Shown: positions 15,191 to 24,440, counted from the first letter of the stretch. The stretch is DNA of 64,000 nt from Lachnospiraceae bacterium (GCA_016280395.1 JAEEGQ010000163.1:1-64000); one strand, 5' to 3'. Translations and numbers: made by a program. Notes: generated by a model not told the origin, from the letters alone.

Positions 15191-16936
15191 TTACACTGCA
15201 GCCCCGCTGTTATACAGATGCGTGTAAAAACCGCCTTTTTCAAGGAGTTCCGCGTGTTTCCCCTGTTCTATGACATTACCGTCCTTCATAACAAGGATCC
15301 TGTCCGCGTTCTTTATGGTCGAAAGCCTGTGGGCAACGATAAAACTGGTCCTTCCCACCATCATCTTCGCAAATGCGTCCTGTATCTTCTGCTCTGTGCG
15401 CGTATCTATGGAGGATGTTGCCTCATCAAGGATAAGCATTGGCGGAAGCTTAAGCATTACCCTCGCAATGCATAGAAGCTGCTTCTGTCCTTCTGAAAGT
15501 CCGCCTCCGTTCTCGTTCAGCACAGTATCGTAGCCGTTAGGGAGTCGTTTTATAAAGCTGTGGGCATGAGCCGCTTTTGCGGCAGCTATCATCTCTTCCT
15601 CCGATGCGTCCGGATTTCCGAAGAGCAGGTTGTTGCGAACCGTATCGTGTTTAAGCCATATATCCTGCAGGACCATACCGTAGCTCTGTCTTAAGGAATG
15701 CCTTGTCACATCCCTTACATCCTTGCCGTCAACAAGGATCTTTCCGCTGTTGACATCATAAAAGCGCATAAGGAGATTGATAACCGTGGTCTTACCGCAG
15801 CCTGTGGGGCCGACTATCGCTATCCGCTGTCCGGGTTCAACGGAAAGATCAAACCCTTCTATGAGCTTTCTTTCGGGAACATAAGAGAAATGCACATTTT
15901 CAAGCTTCACATTGCCCTTTACATCAGTTAGCGCCTCAGGTCTTTCCGGAACTTCCGGCTCTCTTTCGATTATCTCAAATACCCTTTCAACACATACAAG
16001 CGCATTCTGAAGCTCCGTTACAACTCCCGATATTTCATTGAACGGCTTTGTATACTGGTTTGCATAGGATAAAAGGCATGTCAGCTCACCTATCGTAAGA
16101 GCGCTGTTTATTGCGCCGATACCGCCGGCAAGGCCCACTCCCGCATATACCAGAGAGTTGACGAACCGCGTACATGGATTAACAAGTGACGAGAAAAAGA
16201 TTGCCTTTAGCGAGCATTTCTGCAGGTCTTTGTTGACCTTATCAAATCTTCCGAGTATTTCTTCCTCGCGGTTATATGCCGCGATAGTCTTAAGATTTCC
16301 GATCGATTCATTGATGATCGCAGTCTGCAGGCCTTTGGTTTCGGACTGAAGCTTGAACATGTCATGGGTATGTTTTGCGATAAATCCCGCGACAAAGAGC
16401 GAAACAGGTGTAACGAGCACAACAACAACTGTAACGATAACGTTGACCCTGAGCATGAATATGAGTGTGCCGATTATCGTCACAACACCGGTAAACAGCT
16501 GGGTAAAGCCTATCAGAAGTCCATCCGCGAACTGATCCACGTCATTAACGACGCGGCTTACAAGCTCACCGTGCGACTTTGTATCAAGATAAGACAGCGG
16601 GAGCTTTTGGATCCTTGCAAAAGCATCTCTTCTAAGATCCCTTATCACACGGTAAGTCACGGCATTGTTGCAGCGGCTGAGTATCCACTGCAGGATCGCC
16701 GTGATCCCCGTAACAATGAGCATCCTTGTGAGTATCCCCATAAGGTCCCGGAAAAATGAAGCTGTTCCGGTATCTTTGATGAGGTCCACCGCCTGTCCGG
16801 TAAGGATAGGCAGATACAGCGTCAGTGTGACAACTGCCGTTGAAAGGATTATTGTCAGTATTATCAGGGGCAGATGCGGTTTTAAGTACCCCATTACTTT
16901 TTTAAGCACATCTTTTTTTATCTTCGGCTTTTTCAT
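15191..16936 (-). CDS. ABC exporter half-transporter B
   Basis: 581 residues: six membrane helices in the first 320 residues, then an ATPase domain. Walker A is GPTGCGKTT, the signature is LSEGQKQLLCIARVML, Walker B is LILDEATSSID and the switch His is in AHRLSTIKNADRI. The LSEGQ signature with an intact Glu after Walker B suggests this half carries the catalytically competent site. The start overlaps the partner gene by four bases. The family exports drugs, lipids or peptides; substrate is not predictable from sequence. Confidence 0.93.
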   Translation of the reverse strand: MKKPKIKKDVLKKVMGYLKPHLPLIILTIILSTAVVTLTLYLPILTGQAVDLIKDTGTASFFRDLMGILTRMLIVTGITAILQWILSRCNNAVTYRVIRDLRRDAFARIQKLPLSYLDTKSHGELVSRVVNDVDQFADGLLIGFTQLFTGVVTIIGTLIFMLRVNVIVTVVVVLVTPVSLFVAGFIAKHTHDMFKLQSETKGLQTAIINESIGNLKTIAAYNREEEILGRFDKVNKDLQKCSLKAIFFSSLVNPCTRFVNSLVYAGVGLAGGIGAINSALTIGELTCLLSYANQYTKPFNEISGVVTELQNALVCVERVFEIIEREPEVPERPEALTDVKGNVKLENVHFSYVPERKLIEGFDLSVEPGQRIAIVGPTGCGKTTVINLLMRFYDVNSGKILVDGKDVRDVTRHSLRQSYGMVLQDIWLKHDTVRNNLLFGNPDASEEEMIAAAKAAHAHSFIKRLPNGYDTVLNENGGGLSEGQKQLLCIARVMLKLPPMLILDEATSSIDTRTEQKIQDAFAKMMVGRTSFIVAHRLSTIKNADRILVMKDGNVIEQGKHAELLEKGGFYTHLYNSGAAV

Positions 16937-18717
16937 GCGTTTGCGATCTCCCTGTATACTTCGTTGTTTTCAAGAAGTTCTTTATGCGTGCCGATCCCGA
17001 CTGCCTTTCCGTCATCGAGCACCACGATCCTGTCTGCATTTGCAAGAGTCCCCGCACGCTGTGAAACAATGAAGAGCGTAGTATCCCTGAAGTTCTCCGC
17101 TATAGCTTTTCTAAGAGCCGCATCCGTCGCATAATCAAGCGCTGAGGAGCTGTCGTCCATGATAAGTATTTCGGGCTGCTTTATAAAAGCTCTTGCAATA
17201 GAGAGCCTCTGGCGCTGCCCGCCTGAAAAATTCCTGCCCTCCTGCTCCACCTTTGCATCAAGCCCGCCTTCCTTGGCCATAACAAAATCATAGCTCTGGG
17301 AAAGCTTTAAGGCCCTTATCATTTCTTCTTCGGTGGCATCTTCCCTGCCCATCTTAAGGTTATCCCTTACGGTTCCCTTGAACAATGCAGGCTTTTGAAG
17401 GATCGTAACTGCCTTTTCCCGAAGTTCCTTTGTGTCATAACTCCTTACATCCCTGCCGTCAACAAGCACCGAGCCGCCGGAAACATCATAAAACCTCGGT
17501 ATAAGGCTCACGAGCGTGGTCTTTCCGGAGCCTGTGCCGCCGATTATCCCCACGGTCTCCCCGGGGTAAACATCAAAAGAAATGTTCTCAAGCGCCTCGT
17601 CCGCGCCCTCGTAATATCTGACGCTGACATCCTTAAAGGAAACCTTCGGACATTTTCCGCTCCCGTCGCCTAATTTTTCCGTACCGCAATTACCCGGTAC
17701 AGTCTCCATGCCTTCTTCCCCGGCCAATACCCAGCTTTTGTCCGTACCGCAATTACCCGGTACAGTCGCCATGCCTTCTTCCTCAGACAATACCTCGCTT
17801 ACGCGTTTTCCGCAGGCTGCGGCCTTTGTTATGGTGATGATGAGATTTGCAAGCTTTATCAGTTCCACAAGTATCTGCGACATGTAATTTACAAGCGCAA
17901 CAACGGCACCCTGTGTGATGTAGCCTGTCTTAACGCGCACAGCGCCCGTATAGATAAGGGCGACAAGCCCGATATTCACAAGGACATATGTGACAGGATT
18001 CATAAGGGCCGTGAAATTTGACGCTTTTATCTGCAGTTTTTCAAGGACCGCGGTTGACAGAAGGAAGCCTTCGTTTTCGTCTTCTTCCTTTCCGAAGGCC
18101 CTTATCACACGGACACCGGTAAGGTTTTCCCTGGTCTTTCCCGTGATCTTGTCGGTAGCACTCTGTACACTGTTAAACTTCGGAATTCCGAGTATAAGCA
18201 GCGCAAAGACAGCGATAAGGAGCACCGGTATAAGCACCGCAAAGATGATCGCGCCCTTTATATCAACGGTAAATGCCATTATCATCGCGCCGAAAACGAT
18301 AAATGGAGAACGCAAAAACAACCGGAGCGTAAGGTTGACACCGTTCTGGAGCTGGTTTATGTCGCCGGTCATACGGGTAATGAGTGTATCCGCGCCCTGT
18401 CTGTCCGTTTTTGAAAAAGAGAGTCTTTCGATATGCGCAAAAAGACCGTGTCTAAGCTCTGTGGCAAAGCCCACGGCGGCCCTTGCGGCAAAAAACTGTG
18501 CTGTGATCGAGAAAGCAAGCCCGACAACAGCAAATCCCACAAGTATAAGGCACATCTTAACGACATATCCCCTGTCACCGTTTGCGATACCCTTATCTAT
18601 CATGGATGCAACAACAAGAGGTACAATAAGCTCGAGCGTTGCCTCAAACAGTTTGAACAAGGGTGCCGTAATACACTCTTTTGTATATTTTTTCAGATAA
18701 ACAAACAGTTTCTTCAA
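16933..18717 (-). CDS. ABC exporter half-transporter A with duplicated linker
   Basis: 594 residues. A TTG at 18717 is taken as start because TTGGAGG lies seven bases upstream and the family's N-terminus (LKKLFVYLKKYTKECI) begins there; an open extension to 18819 has no ribosome site. Six membrane helices are followed by an ATPase domain with Walker A GGTGSGKTT, signature [15 protein letters not shown] and Walker B ILIMDDSSSALD. The residue after the Walker B Asp is Asp, not Glu, suggesting a degenerate site and an asymmetric heterodimer. Between the two domains lies a 21-residue tandem duplication (TVPGNCGT twice), encoded by a 63-base repeat. The next gene overlaps by four bases. Confidence 0.9.
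   Translation of the reverse strand: MKKLFVYLKKYTKECITAPLFKLFEATLELIVPLVVASMIDKGIANGDRGYVVKMCLILVGFAVVGLAFSITAQFFAARAAVGFATELRHGLFAHIERLSFSKTDRQGADTLITRMTGDINQLQNGVNLTLRLFLRSPFIVFGAMIMAFTVDIKGAIIFAVLIPVLLIAVFALLILGIPKFNSVQSATDKITGKTRENLTGVRVIRAFGKEEDENEGFLLSTAVLEKLQIKASNFTALMNPVTYVLVNIGLVALIYTGAVRVKTGYITQGAVVALVNYMSQILVELIKLANLIITITKAAACGKRVSEVLSEEEGMATVPGNCGTDKSWVLAGEEGMETVPGNCGTEKLGDGSGKCPKVSFKDVSVRYYEGADEALENISFDVYPGETVGIIGGTGSGKTTLVSLIPRFYDVSGGSVLVDGRDVRSYDTKELREKAVTILQKPALFKGTVRDNLKMGREDATEEEMIRALKLSQSYDFVMAKEGGLDAKVEQEGRNFSGGQRQRLSIARAFIKQPEILIMDDSSSALDYATDAALRKAIAENFRDTTLFIVSQRAGTLANADRIVVLDDGKAVGIGTHKELLENNEVYREIANA
17678..17782 (-). repeat. 63-bp in-frame direct repeat containing a palindrome
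   Basis: Two copies of a 42-base stretch with one mismatch (17678-17719 and 17741-17782) at a 63-base period, exactly 21 codons. Each contains the 20-mer GTACCGCAATTACCCGGTAC, with inverted arms GTACCG/CGGTAC. It encodes EEGMxTVPGNCGTxK twice in the linker between membrane and ATPase domains of the ABC exporter. Confidence 0.85.
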
Positions 18718-18773
18718 CTTCAGACCTCCAATATCCTTTACAGCCTGTCGCGGATCCGGCTCCGAATCAATCA

Positions 18774-18802
18774 AAGACCGCCGGTTTTTAGCCGGCGGTC
18801 TT
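18774..18802 (-). terminator. Hairpin between araA and the ABC exporter
   Basis: A long GC-rich stem AAGACCGCCGG (18774-18784) / CCGGCGGTCTT (18792-18802). On the minus strand only TCTTTGATT follows, so termination may be weak and some read-through from araA into the exporter genes is possible. Confidence 0.55.
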
Positions 18803-18847
18803 AATATCCCGAGCTGCAAAGGAAAACCTTCACAGATTAATATACTA

Positions 18848-20314
18848 TTATTTCAGCTTCCATGCAATATCCATCAGCATAAGTTTTTCTTCGAGGGCTT
18901 CAGGAGTGGTATTTTTATCGATGTGAACGAACTCGATATCCATCATTCTCGCAAAATCAGCCATCTGCTCAGCGGTAACATCATACGAAAGGACGGTGTG
19001 ATGTGCTCCGCCTGCCTGTATCCAGCATTCAACGCCTGTTGTAAGATCGGGCATCGCGCGCCACATAACACGCGCAACGGGAAGGTTAGGCATAGGCATG
19101 ATGGGCTTTACAGCCTCGATATCCTGAACAATGAGACGGAGCCTTCCGCCCATGTCGATGAGGCTCACAACTATACCTTTTCCGGCCTTTCCTTCAAATA
19201 CAAGGCGGGCGGGATCTTTTTCGTTCATGCCGATCCCAAGATGGTGTGTCTCGATCCTGGGCTTGCCTGCAGCAAGCGAAGGACATACCTCGAGCATATG
19301 TGCGCCGAGTGAGTATTCCTGCCCCTTTACGAGATGGTAGGTGTAATCCTCCATAAAGCCGGAAGCGCCGTTTCCGTTCTCGCCCATAGCCTTAAGGATT
19401 GCTGTCATTGCCGCTACCTTCCAGTCTCCTTCACCGCCGTAACCGTACCCTGCAGCCATGATATTCTGGGAAGCAAGACCCGGAAGCTGTTCCATTCCGT
19501 AAAGATCCTGGAATGTATTTGTAAAAGCAAGGCACCCTTCGCGGTCCATCATCTTCTTTATGGCGATCTCTTCTTTTGCCTGATAGCGGATCGCTCCGGT
19601 ATTATCCGTTGCAATGTCATATTTTGCTGTATATTCTGCCATCTTGGCATCAATCTCGGCTTCTGTAACGGCATTCATCTCTTTGACAAGATCGCCTACA
19701 GCCCAGGTATTGACCTGCCATCCGAGCTTCTTCTGTACTTCTACCTTATCGCCTTCTGTAACGGCAACTTCGCGCATATTGTCGCCAAAGCGCATTACCT
19801 TCATTTCTTTTGATACGGCAACGCCGACGGCAGCCTTCATCCAGCTTGCGATGCGCGCGATCACGTCTTCATCCTGCCAGTACCCTGCAATGACCTTGCG
19901 GGGCATGCGAAGGCGTGCTGCGATAAAACCGTGCTCTCTGTCGCCGTGAGCAGCCTGGTTAAGGTTCATGAAATCCATGTCTATCTCTTCGTTCGGGATC
20001 TCACGGTTGTACTGCGTTGCAAAGTGCAGATAAGGCTTTTGAAGCAGTTCAAAACCGTTTATCCACATCTTTGAAGGGCTGAATGTATGGCACCAGGTAA
20101 CGATACCGGCGCATTCATCATCATAATTTGCTTCCTTGATGATCTTTGTGATGCCGTCGGCAGTAACTCCAATGGTCTTGAAAACAAGCGGATAAGGAAG
20201 CTTCTTTGTAAGCTCTTCTGCCATTTCGGCGCTTCTTTTCTCTACAGTCCTTAATACCTCGTCACCGTACAGGAACTGCGAACCTACCACAAACCAGAAA
20301 ACACGTTTTTTCAT
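18848..20314 (-). CDS. araA: L-arabinose isomerase
   Basis: 488 residues, within the usual range (about 475-500). It converts L-arabinose to L-ribulose in the cytoplasm. Diagnostic stretches are FWFVVGSQFLYGDEVL, IVTWCHTFSPSKMWI, HFATQYNREIPNEEIDMDFMNLNQAAHGDREHG, the metal-binding region EGDWKVAAMTAILKAMG and HMLEVCPSLA. The ATG follows GGAGGATATC. araB and araD are not next to it in this window. It has its own promoter inside the end of the upstream gene and an operator-like palindrome at the predicted transcription start, suggesting repression in the absence of pentose. Confidence 0.97.
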   Translation of the reverse strand: MKKRVFWFVVGSQFLYGDEVLRTVEKRSAEMAEELTKKLPYPLVFKTIGVTADGITKIIKEANYDDECAGIVTWCHTFSPSKMWINGFELLQKPYLHFATQYNREIPNEEIDMDFMNLNQAAHGDREHGFIAARLRMPRKVIAGYWQDEDVIARIASWMKAAVGVAVSKEMKVMRFGDNMREVAVTEGDKVEVQKKLGWQVNTWAVGDLVKEMNAVTEAEIDAKMAEYTAKYDIATDNTGAIRYQAKEEIAIKKMMDREGCLAFTNTFQDLYGMEQLPGLASQNIMAAGYGYGGEGDWKVAAMTAILKAMGENGNGASGFMEDYTYHLVKGQEYSLGAHMLEVCPSLAAGKPRIETHHLGIGMNEKDPARLVFEGKAGKGIVVSLIDMGGRLRLIVQDIEAVKPIMPMPNLPVARVMWRAMPDLTTGVECWIQAGGAHHTVLSYDVTAEQMADFARMMDIEFVHIDKNTTPEALEEKLMLMDIAWKLK

Positions 20315-20356
20315 GATATCCTCCGATACATTATATTGTTCAGGTTTATCCCCGAC

Positions 20357-20383
20357 AATAGTTTAGGTTTTCCCTAAACTATT
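20357..20383. promoter_or_regulatory. Operator-like palindrome at araA
   Basis: Perfect arms AATAGTTTAGG (20357-20367) and CCTAAACTATT (20373-20383) with a five-base centre. It overlaps the predicted transcription start just downstream of the araA -10 box, the classical place for a repressor. The TAGTTTA...TAAACTA pattern resembles operators of ROK-family repressors such as XylR; it differs from the B. subtilis AraR site. Confidence 0.6.
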
Positions 20384-20387
20384 TTAT

Positions 20388-20416
20388 ATTATACTATATC
20401 ATTTTTCTTTTTGCAA
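20388..20416 (-). promoter_or_regulatory. SigA-type promoter of araA
   Basis: On the minus strand TTGCAA (20416-20411), 17-base spacer, consensus TATAAT (20393-20388). The -35 lies within the last codons of the upstream membrane protein gene. Confidence 0.75.
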
Positions 20417-21061
20417 CGGCTTTTCCAGCTTGTCGATGATCATTCCGAAAAGTTTTATAACAGGCGCATTGATAAATGTCGTTATCACAGTTCCGACGCC
20501 AAGCCCCTTAAGGCTTCCCGTCATTGAAAGGGCAAAAACAAGGGAAATGATGAGCATCGAGATATCAAAACAAAGTTTTACCCTGTCCCTGTTAAGGCTG
20601 TACCGTTCGGAAAGGTTCATAACAAACATCTCATAAACCTGTCCCGGAAGCGTGGTCCTGAAAATAAAGGCTATGGCACAGCAGGTAATGCATGTTCCGA
20701 GGACAAACGCGATTATCCTTACATAAAGCGGCCCGTATCCTCCGTTTCCGCCAAGCATCGAAAAGAAGCCGTCTATAAGGAGCCCCACAACAACCGCCGT
20801 CCCGAAGGAAAGCAGGTATTTAAGCTTAAAGCGCCATATCACGATGCACATGACTATGAGCAGGAACAGCTCCCATATGTATTCGGAACGCCCCTGCGTA
20901 AACCAGGGAAAAAACCTGCTCATGAACACATGCAGGATATAGGGCGGCGCCGAGATCATGGAAAGCCCGAAATCCGCCTTGGTACTGAGGCAGATGCCAA
21001 AGCTGCAGGCTATGATGCCGATGAGCCAGTGTGCAATATTCTTAATATCTGTTTTTTTCAT
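20399..21061 (-). CDS. YczE/YitT-like integral membrane protein
   Basis: 220 residues with five or six hydrophobic helices. The N-terminal block IIACSFGICLSTKADFGLSMISAPPYIL is characteristic of the YczE/YyaS/YitT-like family (DUF6198 type), membrane proteins of unknown transport or regulatory role. It starts 19 bases after the histidine kinase stop, with AAAGG some distance upstream of the ATG, so it is probably cotranscribed with the kinase. The araA promoter overlaps its 3' end. Confidence 0.75.
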   Translation of the reverse strand: MKKTDIKNIAHWLIGIIACSFGICLSTKADFGLSMISAPPYILHVFMSRFFPWFTQGRSEYIWELFLLIVMCIVIWRFKLKYLLSFGTAVVVGLLIDGFFSMLGGNGGYGPLYVRIIAFVLGTCITCCAIAFIFRTTLPGQVYEMFVMNLSERYSLNRDRVKLCFDISMLIISLVFALSMTGSLKGLGVGTVITTFINAPVIKLFGMIIDKLEKPLQKEK

Positions 21062-21079
21062 CTGTTACTGTAATACCTT

Positions 21080-23263
21080 TCATTCCGCATGTTTTATCTT
21101 TTCTGACGGCAGGTATTTCAGCAGCATGCTCTCAAGAGCCTTCGGGTCCACAGGCTTAGACAGATAGTCCTTAAAGCCTGCATCAAGGTACATTTCTCTC
21201 GCACCTGTGATCGCATTGGCTGTAAGCACGATAAATGCCGTGTTCGCAGCCTTTTCCGATTTTTTGAGTTCGGCAAGTGTCTCCATACCGTCCATTTCGG
21301 GCATCATATGATCCACAAACATGCAGTCATACTCCCCCTTATTGAAAAGATCTATGGCTTCCCTGCCCGAACCCGCAGTATCAACCTGAATCTTTGTATC
21401 TTTTAACAATCCTTTTATGACCATAAGATTGATGGCATTATCGTCAACCACGAGCACCCTTGCTTCTGGAGCTGTGAAAAGGCGCTTTCGCTCGTGTTTG
21501 CCGGTCTTTTCGAGCATTTCCCTCGTTACCTTGCCAACCGGTTTGGCATCTTCTATCTTCTGGTCTATTACAAAATAAAAATCCGAACCTTTGCCATATT
21601 CACTCTTAACACAGAGCTCACTGTTCATAAGCCTGAGCAGCCTGTAAACAATGCTGAGGCCCAGGCCTGTTCCTTCAATGCGCATGTTCTTCGCGTCATC
21701 AAGCCGCACAAAGGGTTCGAAAAGCCTGTCTATATCCTCTTTCTTCATGCCGATGCCGGTATCCTTTACCGAGAACAGAAGGGTTGCGGTCCTGTCATCC
21801 TTTTTAACGCATTTAACTTCAAACCGGATACTGCCTGTATTTGTGTATTTAACGGCATTTGTCAGAAGGTTCATTACGCACTGCTTGATACGTATATCGT
21901 CTCCCGCGAGTCCGCACGGGATATTCTCGTCTATAACCGCTTCAAACGCAAGGCCTTTGTCGGCCACGCGGTCTTTGATGAGTGAGGAAAGCTCTGCAAC
22001 GAGCGAGGCTATCCTGTAGCTGCTGCTTACTATCTCCATCCTGCCCTCTTCGATCTTGGAAAGGTCAAGGATATCGTTCACAAGCACAAGCAGCGTTCCG
22101 CCCGCGCTCTTTATCTGCTCCGCATATTCGAGAGTCTGCTTGTCATCGCTTTCCCTGAGTATCATCTCATCCATGCCGAGCACTGCGTTGATAGGTGTCC
22201 TTATGTCATGGGACATCCTTGCGAGGAACTCGGATTTGGCCTTATTTGCGCTGTCTGCAAGCTGTTTCTGTTCTTCAAGGTCGTTAAGGTAATTGATACG
22301 TTCGGTTTCGTCCGTAAAGATGTATGTACAGCCGGCTATATGATCGTTTCTGTACAGCGGGTTTTTTCTCGGCCTGTATTTTCTGCCTTCGAATTCGAAT
22401 ATTTCTCCCTTTTCGGCTATTTCCACAAGCTTTGCGACTTCCTCGCTTCCCTTTGGAAGATCCGGAAAAAGCTTTCTTGCAGTTTCGTTAACATAGGCGA
22501 TACGGCCGTAATTGTCAAAAGCCACGATAGCATCCGAAAGCCTCTCGATTACAAAATCCTTTGCAAGGATCCTTGTATCGAGGATATCGTACCGTATGAT
22601 GGCAATATACATAAAGATGGCCGCAGTCGCGTACCCGAGCTGTACCATGTCATATTCTTTGCCGACACCGAGTATCTCAAGGATAAAGAAAATCAGATTG
22701 ACGATCATCGCACCGGTAACAAACAGCGTTCCCTTCCGCTTTTCAGGGGACTTGTCGATCTTGTACTTTTTTATGAGCATGGCGAAGGCCAGGACCGAAT
22801 AAAGCAGGATAAGGATATTGTAGAACCAGTGCCATACACCGTAATCGTATTCAAGATGCGGGAAAAGCCCGTCCTGTGAAAACGACCTGTTTTTATAATA
22901 CAGCGTCTGCCAGTCCGAAGTAAGCACCAGAAGGTACGTACCGAAATGGACGATCACCGCTATCGTTATAACAGCGGGTTTCAGCAGCTTTTCAAAGCCG
23001 CAGAAAAAGAATATAAACAGCATTATGGCAAAAGGAGTCCAGGTCCTGCCGATATACGATATCTGCTGTGCGATAACCGCTTCGCCTTCGGCTTTTGCCA
23101 TCATCATCCCGAGGTAACCGCCGCTGTTGAACATGGCTACCATAAAGTAGAAAAAAAGACAGCCCCTTACCATGTTGTTCAGTCCTTTGAGCAGCACAAG
23201 ACTGCCTGCAGTAAGCCCGACAACGCTTAAAAGCTGTATAGTAAACAGGATGTTATATTCCAT
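21080..23263 (-). CDS. Membrane-bound hybrid histidine kinase/response regulator
   Basis: 727 residues. Residues 1-225 hold seven hydrophobic segments of the 7TM histidine-kinase N-terminal type. A PAS domain follows (about 235-325, AIVAFDNYGRIAYVNETARKLFP). The HisKA H-box is FLARMSHDIRTPINAVLG with phospho-acceptor H352. HATPase motifs are CVMNLLTNAVKYT (N-box), VKDTGIGMKKEDIDRLFEPF and GTGLGLSIVYRL. The C-terminal receiver (about 600-720) has VLVVDDNAINL and the phospho-Asp in MFVDHMMPEMDG. No separate response regulator or DNA-binding output is adjacent. The signal is unknown. GGAGCC precedes the ATG. Confidence 0.93.
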   Translation of the reverse strand: MEYNILFTIQLLSVVGLTAGSLVLLKGLNNMVRGCLFFYFMVAMFNSGGYLGMMMAKAEGEAVIAQQISYIGRTWTPFAIMLFIFFFCGFEKLLKPAVITIAVIVHFGTYLLVLTSDWQTLYYKNRSFSQDGLFPHLEYDYGVWHWFYNILILLYSVLAFAMLIKKYKIDKSPEKRKGTLFVTGAMIVNLIFFILEILGVGKEYDMVQLGYATAAIFMYIAIIRYDILDTRILAKDFVIERLSDAIVAFDNYGRIAYVNETARKLFPDLPKGSEEVAKLVEIAEKGEIFEFEGRKYRPRKNPLYRNDHIAGCTYIFTDETERINYLNDLEEQKQLADSANKAKSEFLARMSHDIRTPINAVLGMDEMILRESDDKQTLEYAEQIKSAGGTLLVLVNDILDLSKIEEGRMEIVSSSYRIASLVAELSSLIKDRVADKGLAFEAVIDENIPCGLAGDDIRIKQCVMNLLTNAVKYTNTGSIRFEVKCVKKDDRTATLLFSVKDTGIGMKKEDIDRLFEPFVRLDDAKNMRIEGTGLGLSIVYRLLRLMNSELCVKSEYGKGSDFYFVIDQKIEDAKPVGKVTREMLEKTGKHERKRLFTAPEARVLVVDDNAINLMVIKGLLKDTKIQVDTAGSGREAIDLFNKGEYDCMFVDHMMPEMDGMETLAELKKSEKAANTAFIVLTANAITGAREMYLDAGFKDYLSKPVDPKALESMLLKYLPSEKIKHAE

Positions 23264-23346
23264 CTTTAAGGCTCCGTTTCTTCTTATTCGGAATTATGAT
23301 ACCATGTTTACCCGTTTTTTTCCACTATTATTTTCCAAGCAGCAAA

Positions 23347-23383
23347 TTTTGAGTCAGCGGGGTCGTTTCTCACTGACTCAAAA
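23347..23383. other. Inverted repeat upstream of the histidine kinase and map
   Basis: TTTTGAGTCAG (23347-23357) and CTGACTCAAAA (23373-23383), a perfect 11-bp stem with a 15-base loop in the divergent intergenic region. It could be an operator pair or a leader hairpin for the kinase gene; it is just upstream of the map -35 box. Confidence 0.4.
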
Positions 23384-23395
23384 ACAAAAATAACC

Positions 23396-23424
23396 TTGAT
23401 TTTTGTTTCAAAAAGCATTAAAAT
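23396..23424 (+). promoter_or_regulatory. SigA-type promoter of map
   Basis: TTGATT (23396-23401), 17-base spacer, TAAAAT (23419-23424), 50 bases upstream of the start codon. Confidence 0.65.
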
Positions 23425-23473
23425 ACGCAGTTAGAAAAATCTAACACGACCTTCAGTAAAGGAAATAAAAAAA

Positions 23474-24346
23474 ATGGCCAAAATTGAAAGAAACGATCCC
23501 TGCTGGTGCGGCAGCGGAAAGAAATACAAGTACTGTCACGAAGCCTTTGACGCAAAGATAGCTTCTTTTCAGGCAAAGCACCACAAAGTCCCCCGCAGGG
23601 ACATGATAAAGACTCCGGAACAGATAGAAAAGATCAAGGAAAGCTGCAAGATCAACATCGCTGTCCTTGATGAAATAGAAAAAGTCATTCACGAAGGCAT
23701 GAGCACAGCCGAGATCGACAAGATCGTCTATGACATGACAACAGATATGGGCGGGATCCCGGCTCCTCTCAATTACGAGGGATTTCCCTACAGTGTCTGC
23801 ACATCCCTGAACAGTCAGGTATGCCACGGTTTTCCTTCGAAGAATGTCATCTTAAAGTCCGGCGATATCCTGAACGTCGATTGTTCCACCATCCTTAACG
23901 GCTATTTTTCGGACTCGTCCCGCATGTTCTGCATCGGAGACGTTTCTCCCGCAGACAGAAAGCTTGTGGAAGTTACAAGAGAATGCGTTTATAAGGGTCT
24001 TGAAGAAGTAAAGCCCTGGGGCTTCCTCGGCGATATGGGTCAGGCTGTACACGACCATGCTTTTGCAAACGGATACACTGTTGTCCGTGAGATCGGCGGA
24101 CACGGCGTAGGCCTTGAATTTCATGAAGATCCGTGGGTCGGCTACAACACAAAGCGCGGTACCGACATGCTCCTTGCCCCGGGAATGATCTTCACTATCG
24201 AACCCATGGTAAATGCCGGCAAGGCCGATGTTTACACCACCGTAAAGAACGACTGGGAAGTTTACACCCGTGACGGCAGCAACTCCGCCCAGTGGGAGAT
24301 CATGGTCCTTGTTACTGAAACTGGCCACGAAGTACTCTGCTGGTAA
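23474..24346 (+). CDS. map: Methionine aminopeptidase with SEC-C zinc motif
   Basis: 290 residues, about 40 longer than minimal type I MetAP because of an N-terminal SEC-C motif (RNDPCWCGSGKKYKYCH), a zinc-binding element shared with SecA. The enzyme removes initiator methionine from nascent proteins. Metal ligands are visible: the two Asp in NVDCSTILNGYFSDSSR, His in GGHGVGLEFHEDP, Glu in FTIEPMVNAG and Glu in QWEIMVLVTE. AAAGGAAAT precedes the ATG. This longer form is common in Clostridia, usually beside a shorter Map elsewhere in the genome. Terminator follows. Confidence 0.95.
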   Translation: MAKIERNDPCWCGSGKKYKYCHEAFDAKIASFQAKHHKVPRRDMIKTPEQIEKIKESCKINIAVLDEIEKVIHEGMSTAEIDKIVYDMTTDMGGIPAPLNYEGFPYSVCTSLNSQVCHGFPSKNVILKSGDILNVDCSTILNGYFSDSSRMFCIGDVSPADRKLVEVTRECVYKGLEEVKPWGFLGDMGQAVHDHAFANGYTVVREIGGHGVGLEFHEDPWVGYNTKRGTDMLLAPGMIFTIEPMVNAGKADVYTTVKNDWEVYTRDGSNSAQWEIMVLVTETGHEVLCW

Positions 24347-24359
24347 AAGAAAAATAATA

Positions 24360-24427
24360 ACCGGGGACGGTCTTTTCCGATTGCAAAAGCCTTCGGTAAA
24401 ACGTCCCCGGTATTTTTATGTATTATT
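24360..24427. terminator. Bidirectional terminator between map and iolE
   Basis: Stem ACCGGGGACG (24360-24369) / CGTCCCCGGT (24412-24421) followed by ATTTTT on the plus strand. It has a long loop with internal partial pairing. The genes on either side converge on it. Confidence 0.75.
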
Positions 24428-24440
24428 TGCCTTTTTAAGA

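Noticed and set aside
16933..18717. Considered whether the 63-bp repeat is an assembly artefact
   Set aside because: The two units differ within and around the repeat, keep the frame, and the flanking ATPase domain is intact, so a real duplication is more likely.
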